Below are positions 42,706-52,800 of a DNA stretch of 64,000 bases, one piece after another (within the stretch, counting starts at the first letter, position 1; each line of letters begins with the position of its first letter). The notes beneath the pieces were generated by a model. It made no database searches. It was not told the DNA's origin and was given only the letters and a program-made list of their open reading frames with translations. A program made the translations under genes and the position numbers. Location: contig NZ_JAJOMC010000015.1 of assembly GCF_021129155.1 (NCBI RefSeq), forward strand, positions 1 through 64,000, written 5' to 3'. Origin of the DNA: Arthrobacter sp. AK04. GTDB taxonomy: Bacteria; Actinomycetota; Actinomycetes; Actinomycetales; Micrococcaceae.

Positions 42706-44490
42706 GTGAATAGATTGGCCGCGCCCTCTTTTATCGGGGCGCTCTTGGCTTTAGCGCTGCTTTCCTCATCGGCAGGCACGCCGCCGGCGCCGGCCGCATG
42801 GCCGCCAGTGGGCGCAACGGGGCCCAGCAGCGTCAGCCTGGGCGCTCCGGCCGTATCCGATGGCGCCGGGTCCCCCTCCGGCGCGGGCTCCGGCGGATCC
42901 CTGCTCGCCCCCGCGGTTGAACCGGACATCCGGCCGGCCTCACCCACGGAACCCCTGGCGACAACCCCGCTGCCGGAACCTGAGGTGCCGGAACCTGTGG
43001 TGCCGGAACTTGTGGCGACTGAACCTGTGGCGCCCGCGCCCGCAACCAGCCCGTCTGCCGGCACCCTTGAGGATTCGGTGGAGCCCGCGGCTCCGGCACC
43101 CGTTCCGCCCTCCGAAGAACCTGCCCCGGACGTTCCGTCCATTCCTCCCCTCTGGGCGCCGGACGCGGAACTTTCGTCACCTTCGGCGTCCCGCCTGGCC
43201 GCCCCGGAATCCCTGGCTGCTCCGGCACCGGAAGCCCTCATTCCGGACAGCAACGCAGCCGCCATCCTCACGGTGTTCAACCGGATCAACGAGTACCGGG
43301 CGTCCAAGGGCCTGAATCCCTTGAAGTACCACGCAACGGTGGCAGCACTGGCACAGGAATGGTCGGACAGTATCGCCTCCCGTGAGGTCATCGAGCACCG
43401 CGCCAGTTTCTGGACCGATCAGCGCGCCCTTAGTCCCAACAACGGCGCCGGTGAGGTCATCGCCATCCGGACGGACCGGGACGCGGCGCTGCTGGTGGAA
43501 TGGTGGAAAGGTTCCCCCGGCCACAACGCCATGCTGCTCGATCCGCGCTTCAACGTCATGGGGGCCGGGATCAGCTACACGGACCGCACGTACAAGATCT
43601 GGGGCGTGGTGAACTTCTTCGGCTACACCGCCCTTCCCGCCGGCACTACCGATTCCCCCGGCGGAACCGGATCGGGCACGCCTTTCCCGGCGCCGCCGCC
43701 CACCATGTGCGATGCCCCGGTACGGCACATGCCGCCCACGCTTGACCTCTCCGCCGCGGCCATCAAGGGGCCCGCAGACCTGGTGACCGTCGACTCTTCC
43801 GGGCAGCTCCTGGCACGCGCAGCCACGGGCGCGCGCACCTTTGCCGCTGCCAAGGTCATCGGCTCAGGTTTCGCCGGCGCCAAGGAAGTGTTCACCGCCG
43901 ACTGGGACCGGGACGGCGCCTATGACCTCCTCACGCAGTGGAGCAGCGGCACCCTGACCCTCCACCGCGGCATTGCCGCCGGCGGATTCCAGCCGCCCTC
44001 CACCCTCGGAAGCGGAGGGTGGGAAACCCTTACCCTCGCCGTGGGCGGCTGGTGTGCCAACAACAGGCTTCCCCAGATCCTTGCCCTGGACGGGGCGGGG
44101 AATCTCTATCTGTACCCCAACAAGGGCCTGGGCGATCTCTCCTCACGGACCTTCGTAGCTTCCATCGGTGCCGCCCGGAAGCTGTCCATCGTGGATTACG
44201 ACGCCGACGGGTTCCAGGATGTCCTGGCGCTCCGGACTGACGGCTCAGTCCAGCTGCACCGCGGCTGGGGCACCACCGCGCTGCGCGCCGAAACCAGGGC
44301 CACCGTGGCTACCGGCTGGGGTGACGTCACGGGCATCAGGCCGCTGCGCAACGTAACAGCCCTGAACTCCACCGGGCTGGCCCTGCGACGGGCATCCGAC
44401 GTTGTGCAGTACTGGGACCTGACCTCCGGAACCCTTGCGTCGCCGTCGAACATCCCCGGCCCGTGGGCCGGGCAACGCCTGGCCCAGTAG
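42706..44490 (+). CDS. Secreted CAP/SCP-domain protein with FG-GAP-like repeats
   Basis: 594 residues. A signal peptide (MNRLAAPSFIGALLALALLSSSAG) is followed by a Pro/Glu/Val-rich linker (about 85-120; PEPEVPEPVVPELVATEPVAP) and a CAP domain (about 185-305). CAP residues: His in IEHRASF, Glu in GAGEVIAIR and His in GHNAMLLDPRFNVMGAGI. After about 350, FG-GAP/VCBS-like units include DWDRDGAYDLL and DYDADGFQDVL, which are calcium-binding type loops. It is likely a wall-associated or free extracellular protein. GTG 42706 follows GGGG at six bases. Confidence 0.87.
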   Translation: MNRLAAPSFIGALLALALLSSSAGTPPAPAAWPPVGATGPSSVSLGAPAVSDGAGSPSGAGSGGSLLAPAVEPDIRPASPTEPLATTPLPEPEVPEPVVPELVATEPVAPAPATSPSAGTLEDSVEPAAPAPVPPSEEPAPDVPSIPPLWAPDAELSSPSASRLAAPESLAAPAPEALIPDSNAAAILTVFNRINEYRASKGLNPLKYHATVAALAQEWSDSIASREVIEHRASFWTDQRALSPNNGAGEVIAIRTDRDAALLVEWWKGSPGHNAMLLDPRFNVMGAGISYTDRTYKIWGVVNFFGYTALPAGTTDSPGGTGSGTPFPAPPPTMCDAPVRHMPPTLDLSAAAIKGPADLVTVDSSGQLLARAATGARTFAAAKVIGSGFAGAKEVFTADWDRDGAYDLLTQWSSGTLTLHRGIAAGGFQPPSTLGSGGWETLTLAVGGWCANNRLPQILALDGAGNLYLYPNKGLGDLSSRTFVASIGAARKLSIVDYDADGFQDVLALRTDGSVQLHRGWGTTALRAETRATVATGWGDVTGIRPLRNVTALNSTGLALRRASDVVQYWDLTSGTLASPSNIPGPWAGQRLAQ

Positions 44491-44598
44491 GCGCACCGCC
44501 GCGGCGGACCCGGTACGGGGCTGTCGGGGAGACGCGGGTGGCGGGGCTGTCGCAGCGAAACCTGGCCCGGCGCGGGTGGTGGGGCAGGCGGAACGGCG

Positions 44599-45114
44599 CT
44601 ACATGGCCGGCTGGAGTTCCAAAACGTCCTTGAGCCGTTCCAGCTGCGCCACCTCGGAGCAGAGGCTGCGCTGAAGCATCCTGTTGAGGAATCCGATCCG
44701 GTTGAGGAACCTGAGCCTGTGCAGAATGCCGGCCGCCCCCTCCGCCCGGGCTTCAAGGGCAAACCTGACGCGCGTTCCCGCCGTCTCCGTACTGAGGTAG
44801 TAGCCTCCCGAACGGTGGGCAGGGCCGGAGATGGCCTGGAACTGGATTTCGGCGCCGGGCCTGGCATGGGTGATCTCGAGCTCCGCCGGGATGCTCAGCC
44901 CGGAGCGGCCGGCCACCATCTTCCGGTACACCGCTCCCTTGGATGCTGAGGCGCCCTGCAGCAGTTTGACGCTGCGCACCGAATCGCTCCACACGGGCAG
45001 GTTGGTCGCATCAAGAAGGTACAGATACACGGCCATGGCATCCCGTCGGATAAGGACCTCGTGTTCTGCGAATGCCATGGGGATCTTCCTGTGGTTGACG
45101 TCAGCGTGGCTCAT
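44599..45114 (-). CDS. SRPBCC (START-like) domain protein
   Basis: 171 residues. A single polyketide-cyclase/dehydrase-like fold: FAEHEVLIRRDAMAVYLYLLDATNLPVWSDSVRSVKLLQ and ITHARPGAEIQFQAISGPAHRSGGYYLSTETAGTRVRFALE. The C-terminal long helix (LHRLRFLNRIGFLNRMLQRSLCSEVAQLERLKDVLE) lines the hydrophobic cavity in such proteins. Ligand is unknown. GGGGGG lies nine bases before the ATG; a second ATG at 45078 is possible. Confidence 0.85.
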   Translation of the reverse strand: MSHADVNHRKIPMAFAEHEVLIRRDAMAVYLYLLDATNLPVWSDSVRSVKLLQGASASKGAVYRKMVAGRSGLSIPAELEITHARPGAEIQFQAISGPAHRSGGYYLSTETAGTRVRFALEARAEGAAGILHRLRFLNRIGFLNRMLQRSLCSEVAQLERLKDVLELQPAM

Positions 45115-45317
45115 AGCTGCAATCCCCCCGGCCCCGCAGCTACCCGGAACAGGTTAGCCAGCGCTCGGCAGCCGCACCTAGCCACGGCAGGCGGCGTTAT
45201 TGAAGAGTTACTGGATGACGTGCCTGCAACCAGGACACGGGCCGCCCGCAGGCTGGGTGGGCAGAGCAGGCAAACTTCTGCGCTAAGCTATGTTCTGCCC
45301 CTCCACGGCGGGGCAGC

Positions 45318-45391
45318 GCGGCTGTAGCTCAATGGTAGAGCGCTAGCTTCCCAAGCTTGATACGCGGGTTCGATTCCCGTCAGCCGCTCCA
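45318..45391 (+). tRNA. tRNA-Gly (anticodon CCC)
   Basis: The acceptor arms GCGGCTG (45318-45324) and CAGCCGC pair fully; the D arm is GCTC...GAGC, the T arm GCGGGTTCGATTCCCGT, and CCA is encoded. The anticodon loop is TTCCCAA with CCC at 45350-45352. The anticodon stem CTAGC/GCTTG has one T-T mismatch. It is alone, between the SRPBCC gene and a small basic protein gene. Confidence 0.96.
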
Positions 45392-45493
45392 CGCTCGCAG
45401 CGGGACAGAAGACAAACCACCCCGGGACCATTAGGTACCGGCGTGTATCGTCAGAAGTCAGGAACCTCTTCGGTTCCGCTACAGGAGCAATTC

Positions 45494-45634
45494 ATGGCTG
45501 ACAAGTCCCCGCGTCAAACAGCATCCAAAAAATCCGGCAAGTCCATCAAGGAAAAGCGGGCCGACAAAAAAGCCGCTTCCGCCCCGGCCAGCTCCCTGGA
45601 CGTGACGTCCGGCAAGGCCGCCAAAAAGAAGTGA
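45494..45634 (+). CDS. Small basic protein, 46 aa
   Basis: Half the residues are Lys, Ala or Ser: MADKSPRQTASKKSGKSIKEKRADKKAA and a KAAKKK end. It is disordered and highly basic, so binding to nucleic acid or ribosomes is possible. AGGAG lies eight bases before the ATG. Its stop overlaps the next gene's GTG (GTGA), so the two are co-translated. I do not recognise a named family. Confidence 0.75.
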   Translation: MADKSPRQTASKKSGKSIKEKRADKKAASAPASSLDVTSGKAAKKK

Positions 45635-46785
45635 CAGGGCCGCAGAACAGACTCACCCTCGGCGTCCTGGCATCAACAAAGAAGCCCGATGAGCGCCGGC
45701 TCCCCATCCACCCGCTGCATTTCGAGCGCATCGCGCCCGAAATCCGCGAGCACATCATCCTCGAAACCGGCTACGGCGAGCGGCTGGGCGTCTCGGACGA
45801 ACACCTCTCCCCCTTGGTGGGCAGGATGGCCGGCAGGGAGGCGCTGCTGGCGGAGGCCGACGTCGTCCTCCTGCCCAAGCCGCAGCCGGAAGACCTTTCC
45901 GACATGCGGGACGGCCAGGTCCTCTGGGGCTGGCCGCACTGTGTCCAGGACCGCGCCATCACCCAGCTGGCCATCGACAAAAAGCTGACGCTGATCGCCT
46001 TTGAGGCCATGAACCACTGGGCCAGCGATGGCGGCTTCGGCCTGCACGTGTTCCACAAGAACAACGAACTCGCGGGGTACTGCTCCGTGCTGCATGCCCT
46101 CGCGCTGACCGGGTCCACCGGCGACTACGGCCGGAGGCTCAGCGCCACGGTCATCGGCTTCGGCGCAACAGCCCGGGGCGCCGTCACTGCCCTGAACGCC
46201 CACGGGATCCACGACGTCCAGGTGCTGACCAACCGTGGCGTGGCCGCCGTCGGCGCGCCCATCCACTCGGTGAACATCGTCCAGTTTGACCACGACGACG
46301 AAGCCCCCTTCCTGAGCCAGGTCATCAGCGAGCGCGGCCGGGTACCGCTGGCACCGTTCCTGGCCGAGAGCGACATCGTGGTCAACTGCACCCTGCAGGA
46401 CCCCAACAACCCGCTGACGTACCTTCGGACGGAGGACCTGGCGGCATTCAGTCCCGGGAGCCTCATTGTGGATGTTTCATGCGATGAAGGCATGGGCTTC
46501 AGCTGGGCCCGGTCCACCACCTTCGCCGATCCCATGTTCACGGTGGGTGACCACATCAACTACTACGCCGTGGACCACAGCCCGTCCTACCTCTGGAACT
46601 CCGCCAGCTGGGAAATCAGCCAGGCCCTGCTGCCGTTCCTGGAAACCGTGGTCAGCGGCCCCGGGGCGTGGGAAGGCAACGACACCATCTCCCGTGCCAT
46701 CGAGATCCGCGACGGCGTCATCCGCAACAGGGATGTCCTGGAATTCCAGAAGCGCGAAGAGGCATACCCGCACCTCGCACTGTAG
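45631..46785 (+). CDS. N5-(carboxyethyl)ornithine-synthase-like / alanine-dehydrogenase-fold enzyme
   Basis: 384 residues. The fold is that of alanine dehydrogenase and lysine-oxoglutarate reductase: DERRLPIHPLHFERIAPEIREHIILETGYGERLGVSDE, DVVLLPKPQPED, and the NAD motif ATVIGFGATARGAV (about 171). Wording throughout (WGWPHCVQDRAITQLAIDKKLTLIAFEAMNHW) agrees with the CeoS-type branch, which joins pyruvate to ornithine reductively. The true substrate is uncertain. GTG start overlaps the small basic protein gene. It converges with an MFS gene. Confidence 0.78.
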   Translation: MTGPQNRLTLGVLASTKKPDERRLPIHPLHFERIAPEIREHIILETGYGERLGVSDEHLSPLVGRMAGREALLAEADVVLLPKPQPEDLSDMRDGQVLWGWPHCVQDRAITQLAIDKKLTLIAFEAMNHWASDGGFGLHVFHKNNELAGYCSVLHALALTGSTGDYGRRLSATVIGFGATARGAVTALNAHGIHDVQVLTNRGVAAVGAPIHSVNIVQFDHDDEAPFLSQVISERGRVPLAPFLAESDIVVNCTLQDPNNPLTYLRTEDLAAFSPGSLIVDVSCDEGMGFSWARSTTFADPMFTVGDHINYYAVDHSPSYLWNSASWEISQALLPFLETVVSGPGAWEGNDTISRAIEIRDGVIRNRDVLEFQKREEAYPHLAL

Positions 46786-46791
46786 TCCTAC

Positions 46792-48171
46792 TTAAGCGGC
46801 GGCCCGCCGGACAATCCGCACGGGCTGCCGCCGGTCCTTGAAGTCCACCCTCAGCAACAGCGAACCCTTGCGCGCCAGGATCACCGCGACGGTCAGCGCC
46901 GCGAGGGCGGGCACGCCGCCGGACACCAGCAGTGCCACATGCGGGTCGGCGTGCTCGGCGATCCAGCCCAGCATGGGCCCGCCGATTGCCTGGCCGCCGA
47001 TCAGGACCATGATGTACAGGCTCATGACCCGGCCCCTGATCCCCATGTTGGAGCTGATTTGGACCAGCTGGTTGGACCCGGTGAGGAACATCAGGCACCA
47101 GAACCCCGAGAGCACCATCACCGCGCCGAACACCGGCATGGATGGTGCCAGCGCGGCCAGGCACAGCATGGCCCCGTACATTCCCGCGCAGAACACCACC
47201 GAGCGCAGGCGGAGCCGGCGGCGCCGGGTGGACGCCACCGCGCCGGCCAGCGCGCCAAGCGCCACCAGGGCGTTCAGGAGCCCGTAACCGGCGGCACCCG
47301 CATTGAAAACGTTGTCCGCGAAGGCGGCGAGCACCACGGGCAGGCTCATGGCGAAAACCGCGATGAAGCCTGCCATCAGCCAGGGCCAGTAGATGGTGGG
47401 CTTGCCCAGCGCGTAACGTAGCCCCTCGCGCAGCATCCCCTTGGCCTTCGGGGCGGGCTCGCTCACGAACAACTGGTCTTTGCGCAAAAGAAGCAGCATG
47501 GCCACGGTGGAACAGCACGCGAGCGCGTTGCCGGCGAAGGCCCACCCCGCTCCCACGGCAGTAAGCATCCATCCGGCCAGGGCCGGACCGAGGAGGCCGC
47601 CCAGCTGGAAGGTTGTGGAGTTGACGCTGATCGCGTTGCGCAGGTATTTGGGCCCAACGAGTTCATTGACGAATACCTGCCGGGCCGGCTGGTCAAGGAC
47701 CGTCACCAGGCCAAGCACCAGCGCGATGACGTAGACATGCCACACCTGAACGGCCCCGGTCAGCGCGAGGACCGCGAGCGCGGCCGCCAGGACCGCCGCC
47801 ATGCCCTGGCAAAGAATCAGGATCTTCCGCTTGGCGAACCTGTCGGCGATCATCCCGCCCCACGGCCCCAGGAGCAGGGATGGCAGGAACTGCAGTGCCA
47901 CGGTGATGCCCACGGCGGTGACGGAACCGGACAGTTCCAGCACCATCCAGTCCTGGGCGATCCGCTGCATCCAGATGGCCACGACGGCGATGAAGTGGCC
48001 TGCTGCGAAAATACGGAAGTTGGGAACGCGCAGGGAGATGAAGGTGTGCTTCCAGGGCAGGCGTTCGCTGACGACGGCGAGCGGCTGGGTCTGGTGGTCC
48101 GGGGGCGCCGGGTTGGCGGTATCGATGATGGGCTGGGTGACGGTTGCCGATGACGGCGGTGGGGGTGCCAC
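46792..48171 (-). CDS. MFS transporter, DHA3 type
   Basis: 459 residues, about 12 helices. FRIFAAGHFIAVVAIWMQRIAQDWMVLELSGSVTAVGITVALQFLPSLLLGPWGGMIADRFAKRKILILCQG is the enterobactin-exporter/MdfA-like DHA3 opening. VTVLDQPARQVFVNELVGPKYLRNAISVNSTTFQLGGLLGPALAG is the mid-loop block. It probably exports drugs or siderophore-like compounds. It is divergent from a LysR gene with a LysR-type box between them. Confidence 0.9.
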   Translation of the reverse strand: MAPPPPSSATVTQPIIDTANPAPPDHQTQPLAVVSERLPWKHTFISLRVPNFRIFAAGHFIAVVAIWMQRIAQDWMVLELSGSVTAVGITVALQFLPSLLLGPWGGMIADRFAKRKILILCQGMAAVLAAALAVLALTGAVQVWHVYVIALVLGLVTVLDQPARQVFVNELVGPKYLRNAISVNSTTFQLGGLLGPALAGWMLTAVGAGWAFAGNALACCSTVAMLLLLRKDQLFVSEPAPKAKGMLREGLRYALGKPTIYWPWLMAGFIAVFAMSLPVVLAAFADNVFNAGAAGYGLLNALVALGALAGAVASTRRRRLRLRSVVFCAGMYGAMLCLAALAPSMPVFGAVMVLSGFWCLMFLTGSNQLVQISSNMGIRGRVMSLYIMVLIGGQAIGGPMLGWIAEHADPHVALLVSGGVPALAALTVAVILARKGSLLLRVDFKDRRQPVRIVRRAAA

Positions 48172-48261
48172 AGGTGTGTCCTCAAGTGCGTGCGGTCCGG
48201 GATGCCCTTAACGCTAGGCTGGGACTCGGAATTATGGAGGCGTATCGTCCCTATAACTCGT

Positions 48262-48276
48262 ATTGCAAACCGCAAT
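48262..48276. promoter_or_regulatory. LysR-type operator box ATTGC-N5-GCAAT
   Basis: A perfect 5-base dyad (ATTGCAAACCGCAAT) matching the T-N11-A pattern lies between the divergent MFS and LysR genes, about 90 bases from the MFS start. It would let the LysR protein control both. Confidence 0.68.
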
Positions 48277-48313
48277 GTCCTCGTTGTCCGCACCGATGCC
48301 CCCGGAGTCCATT

Positions 48314-49168
48314 GTGTTCGAACCGGCCCAGCTGCGCTCTTTCCTTGCCGTCGCAGAAACTCTGAGCTTCACCAAGGCAGCCGAGCGGCTGGGCCTGGCC
48401 CAGCCGACGGTCAGCCAGCACGTCCGCAAGCTGGAGGCTGCTGCCAAGAGGGTCCTGGTCAGCCGTGATACCCGGGATGTCAGGCTCACGGACAACGGGG
48501 ACGCCATGGCAGGCTTCGCCCGGAACATCCTGGCAGCCCACGACTCAGCCTCCCGCTACTTTTCCGGCTCCGCCATGCGCGGACGGCTGCGCTTCGGCAC
48601 CGCTGATGACCTCGCCATCACCGGCCTGCCGCGGATCCTGCGCGAGTTCCGGCAGATCTATCCGCAGATCAACCTGGAGCTGACGGTGGGCCAAAGCGAC
48701 CAGCTGTACCGGAAGCTCAACGCGGGGCAGCTGGACCTGGTTTTCGTGAAGTGGGTGGCGGGAGCCAAGGACGGAACGGTGGTCCAGCACGATTCCTTTT
48801 CCTGGGTGGGGCTGGAGCAGACCACGCTGGACCCGGCAGCACCGGTCCCGCTCATCGCCTACCCGTCCCCCAGCCTGAGCCGGAAACTGGCCATCGACGC
48901 CCTCGAGTCCCATGGCAGGACCTGGCGGATCACCTGCACCACGCGGCAGATCAGTGGGGTGCTGGCGGCCGTGAGGGCAGGAATCGGCGTGGCTGTCATG
49001 CCGTCGTCGCTCGTTCCCGAGGACCTGAAAATCATCACCCGGCGGTTCGACCTGCCGGCGGTGGGCGACGTGGACTTCACGCTGATCCGCAACCCGCTGG
49101 CTAACGCAGAGGTCATTGATGCGCTGACGCAGTCCATTGTGGGCAGGACAATTAACCGGCAAGCATAA
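48314..49168 (+). CDS. LysR-family transcriptional regulator
   Basis: 284 residues. The HTH is MFEPAQLRSFLAVAETLSFTKAAERLGLAQPTVSQHVRKLE; the ligand part includes LRFGTADDLAITGLPRILREFRQIYPQINLEL and CTTRQISGVLAAVRAGIGVAVMPSSLVPEDL. GTG 48314 has GGAG at seven bases and gives the normal LysR N-terminus; in-frame upstream starts (48263, 48275) would add 13-17 unconserved residues. It is divergent from the MFS gene, its likely target. Confidence 0.9.
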   Translation: MFEPAQLRSFLAVAETLSFTKAAERLGLAQPTVSQHVRKLEAAAKRVLVSRDTRDVRLTDNGDAMAGFARNILAAHDSASRYFSGSAMRGRLRFGTADDLAITGLPRILREFRQIYPQINLELTVGQSDQLYRKLNAGQLDLVFVKWVAGAKDGTVVQHDSFSWVGLEQTTLDPAAPVPLIAYPSPSLSRKLAIDALESHGRTWRITCTTRQISGVLAAVRAGIGVAVMPSSLVPEDLKIITRRFDLPAVGDVDFTLIRNPLANAEVIDALTQSIVGRTINRQA

Positions 49169-49211
49169 CGCCGGCGCCGCCCCTTTGGGCGCAGCCATTC
49201 CCCCGTTTCCA

Positions 49212-49241
49212 TTGATTGCTGAAGGTTGCATCCCCTATGCT
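49212..49241 (+). promoter_or_regulatory. Putative promoter TTGATT-18-TATGCT
   Basis: Vegetative-type boxes at 49212-49217 and 49236-49241, about 85 bases before the 105-residue zinc-ribbon-like gene. Confidence 0.33.
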
Positions 49242-49324
49242 GACTTTCTAGGTCAAGCAGCTGGCCGGTTCTCAAGTACGGGGGGCTCCTGCATGCCAGG
49301 AATTCCGCCCGGGACAGGCAGCCA

Positions 49325-49642
49325 ATGACGACAGCCAGGAACACCCATGCCAGTTCGGCCCATGCGCGGCCGCTCAACACTGCGCGGACGCCGGCCACCC
49401 GCCGCTCCAACCTCGGCGCCGGGATCGCAACAACCGATTCCGGCTACGTAGGAAAACCTACCTGCGACACCTGCCGGACGGACGAATTCGTCTATTTGGA
49501 GTCCTACATCCCGCCAACCTACCGGCGTGATGGAACGGTCGCTTCCCTGGGTGAGGTCGCGTACACGTGCACCCGGTGCGAGGAATTCTCCGCCCACAGC
49601 GTTCCAGTGACATGGACGCCGCCCGGGTGGTACCTGGGCTAG
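49325..49642 (+). CDS. Hypothetical protein with two CxxC pairs, 105 aa
   Basis: The pairs CDTC (about residue 47) and CTRC (about 81) suggest a small zinc ribbon. Between them lies FVYLESYIPPTYRRDGTVASLGEVAY, and the end is TPPGWYLG. The first 40 residues are Ala/Thr/Arg-rich and probably unstructured. The function is unknown. It is followed by a strong terminator, so it is monocistronic. Confidence 0.75.
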   Translation: MTTARNTHASSAHARPLNTARTPATRRSNLGAGIATTDSGYVGKPTCDTCRTDEFVYLESYIPPTYRRDGTVASLGEVAYTCTRCEEFSAHSVPVTWTPPGWYLG

Positions 49643-49690
49643 CTACCGCGAGGTCTCCACCCGCGCAACAGGCGCGGACTCATGACGGCA

Positions 49691-49736
49691 AAGAAGGCCG
49701 GGAGCCACCGTAAGGTGGCCCCCGGCCTTCTTTTTT
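49691..49736 (+). terminator. Strong rho-independent terminator
   Basis: GAAGGCCGGG pairs with CCCGGCCTTC (49693-49702 with 49721-49730), GCCACC with GGTGGC around GTAA, then six T. The minus strand also has an AAGAAGG...CTTCTTT pattern, so it may end putA transcripts as well. Confidence 0.93.
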
Positions 49737-49800
49737 CCCGCGCCAAGTCGCCCGCGGAACGGGCAAACGCCCGCCCGCCAGGGCCAGCGCGCCCGCGGAG

Positions 49801-52800
49801 CTAGATCAACGCATCCGAGAGATGGTTCGGGGTGCCGAAGCGGTGGGCGGTGATGCTGACGGCCTGCTCGTGCAGGAAGGGCAGCAGTTCAACGCGGCCC
49901 GCCTCGGTGACCGGGTGGGCGTAGATTGCCAGGTCAGGACGTCCTCCCGTGGCCTTCGCCAGGGCCGCCGGGGTGCCGCCGATCAGGCGGACGCGGCCAT
50001 TGGACAGCTTGCCCGCCGCCGCGAGCCGGCCCATGGAAGCCAGCCAGTCGGCGTCGGACTCCACCGTCACCTCGATGTCCAGTGCGATCAGTACCGGACG
50101 CAGCTGGGCGGGAAGCTCGACGGCGGTGGACACCGTCAGTTCCGAGCCGGCCAGCACGCCGGCCGCCACAGTCCGCACCAGGTGCGCCAGCGGTGCACCC
50201 TCGGACAGCCGCACCGTCACGGGAAGGCTGCGGTAACGGAAGATGTTGCGTTCCGCGCTGAGTCCGGAGACGTCCCTGGCGGTACCGAATTCATCGGCCC
50301 AGGCCTGCGCGTCGGATGCCAGTGCGCGCCGGACCGACGCGAGGTCTTCAGGTTCCAGCGCGGCTTCGGCTGCATCGATGATGCGGCGGACACCCGGGTT
50401 GGTGATCTCAGCGTTCGCGGCGCTCTTGGCTGGGGTCCAATCGCCCAGGCCGGCCAGGTAGTTGGGTCCGCCGGCCTTGGTGCCTGCGCCAACAGCTGAC
50501 TTCTTCCAGCCGCCGAACGGCTGGCGCTGCACGATAGCGCCGGTGATGCCGCGGTTCACATAGAGGTTTCCGGCCTGGATGGAGTCCAGCCAGGTACCGA
50601 GTTCCTCGGAGTTCAGGGAGTGCAGGCCCGCGGTGAGGCCGTACTCAATCTGGTTCTGGATGGCGATGGCCTCTTCCAGGGTCTCTGCGGTCATCACGCC
50701 CAGGACCGGCCCGAAGAATTCAGTCAGGTGGAAGTAGGAGCCGCGCTTGACGCCGTAGCGCACGCCCGGGCTCCAGAGCCGCCCGGTGTTATCCAGCTTC
50801 TTCGGTTCCACCGCCCAGTTCTCGCCCTCGCCGAGGGTGGTGAGGGCGTTGAGGAGCTTGCCGTTGGCGGGCTCGATGATCGGTCCCATCTGGCTGGTGG
50901 GATCCTCGGGGTAGCCCACCTTCAGGGAGGTGACGGCGTCAATGAGCTGGTTGTGGAAGCGCTTGGACTTGGCTACCGAACCCACCAGGATCACCAGGGA
51001 CGCGGCGGAGCACTTCTGGCCTGCGTGGCCGAACGCGGAGTACGCCACATCCTTGGCTGCCAGGTCCAGGTCCGCGCTGGGAGTGACGATGATGGCGTTC
51101 TTGCCGCTGGTTTCGGCCAACAGTGGCAGGTCCTGGCGGAAGGAGCGGAACAGCTCGGCGGTCTCGTAACCGCCGGTAAGGATGACCCGGTCAACGGCGG
51201 AGTGGCTGATGAGCTGCTTGCCGAGCTCCCGCTCACCCAGTTGCACCATGGTCAGCACGTCGCGGGGCACGCCGGCTTCCCACAGCGCTTCGACCATCAC
51301 GGCGCCGCTGCGGGCGGCCTGCCTGGCAGGCTTGATGACGACGGCGGAGCCGGCGGCGAGTGCCGCGAGGGTGGACCCGGCAGGAATGGCGACCGGGAAG
51401 TTCCATGGCGGAGTGACAACGGTGAGCTTGGCAGGGACGAAGGTGGCGCCGTCGACCTTGTCCAGCTTTCGCGCGGACTCGGCGTAGTAGTGGGCGAAGT
51501 CAACGGCTTCGCTGACCTCGGGGTCGCCCTGGTCGATGGTCTTGCCGGTTTCGCTGGCCATGACCTCGAGCAGGTCGGCACGGCGGGCCTCGAGGACGTC
51601 GCCGGCGCGGTGCAGGATCTCGGCACGCTCGGCACCGGACAGGGCACCCCAGGCCTTGCCCTTTTCGACGGCGGTGCTGATGGCGTCGTTCAGTTTTGCT
51701 TCGTCGTTGATGAAGGCGGCTTTCACGGCGGCGTTGCCCAGGGTGGAGGAGGGGACGCGCTCCAGGATGGCCCGGCCCCAGTCACGGTTGGCAGGGAGGG
51801 ACGGGTCCGTGTCCGGAGTGTCCTTGAACGAATCGTGCGGCAGGGACTGCGGCGGGAGGTTGCGGTTCTGCTGCCGGTTGGGCGCCGGAACGCTGTTGTC
51901 CAGTGCCTCCAATGAGGCAAGGAAACGCTGCTTTTCGCGCTCGAACAACACCTCGTTCTCGCTAAGTTCGAACACGGCGGACATGAAGTTGTCCTGGCTG
52001 GCGCCCTCTTCGAGACGGCGGATCAGGTAGGCGATCGCGACGTCGAACTCGGCAGGGTGCACCACCGGGGTGTAGAGCAGGAGCGAGCCGACGTCCTTCT
52101 TGACCGCTTCGGCCTGGCCCTGCGCCATGCCCAGCAGCATTTCGAATTCCATCCCGGACTCAACGCCGCGCTGCTTGGCCAGGAGCCAGGCAAAGGCGAT
52201 GTCGAACAGGTTGTGGCCGGCAACGCCGATCCGGATGTTCTTGATCCGCTCCGGGTGCAGGGAATAGTTGATGACGCTCTTGTAGCTGGTGTCCGAGTCC
52301 TGCTTGGTTCCCCACGTGGCAAGCGGCCAGTCGTGCAGCGAGGACTCCACCTGCTCCATGGGCAGGTTGGCGCCCTTCACCACGCGGACCTTGATGGCGG
52401 CTCCGCCGCCGGCGCGCCGCTCAGCGGCCCAGTCCTGCAGGCGGATCATGGCTGACAGCGCGTCCGGCAGGTAGGCCTGGAGCACGATGCCGGCTTCAAG
52501 GTTCTTGAACTCGGGCTTGTCCAGGATCCTGGTGAAGACCGCGATGGTCATGTCCAGGTCCTTGTACTCCTCCATGTCCAGGTTGATGAACTTGGCCTTC
52601 GGAAATGAAGCTGCGCGCTCGAACAGCGGGGTGAGCTTCTCGACGACGTGCTCTACGGCTTCGTCGAAGGCCCACGGCGAGTGCGGGGCCACGGTGGAGG
52701 AGACCTTGATGGAGACGTAGTCGACGTCGGGACGCGCCAGCAGCGTGTGCGTGCCTTCGAGCCGGCGTGAGGCCTCGTGCTCCCCCAGGACTGCTTCCCC

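Noticed and set aside
45289-45294. TATGTT as a promoter -10 for tRNA-Gly
   Set aside because: No -35 box at 16-18 bases upstream; too weak to list.
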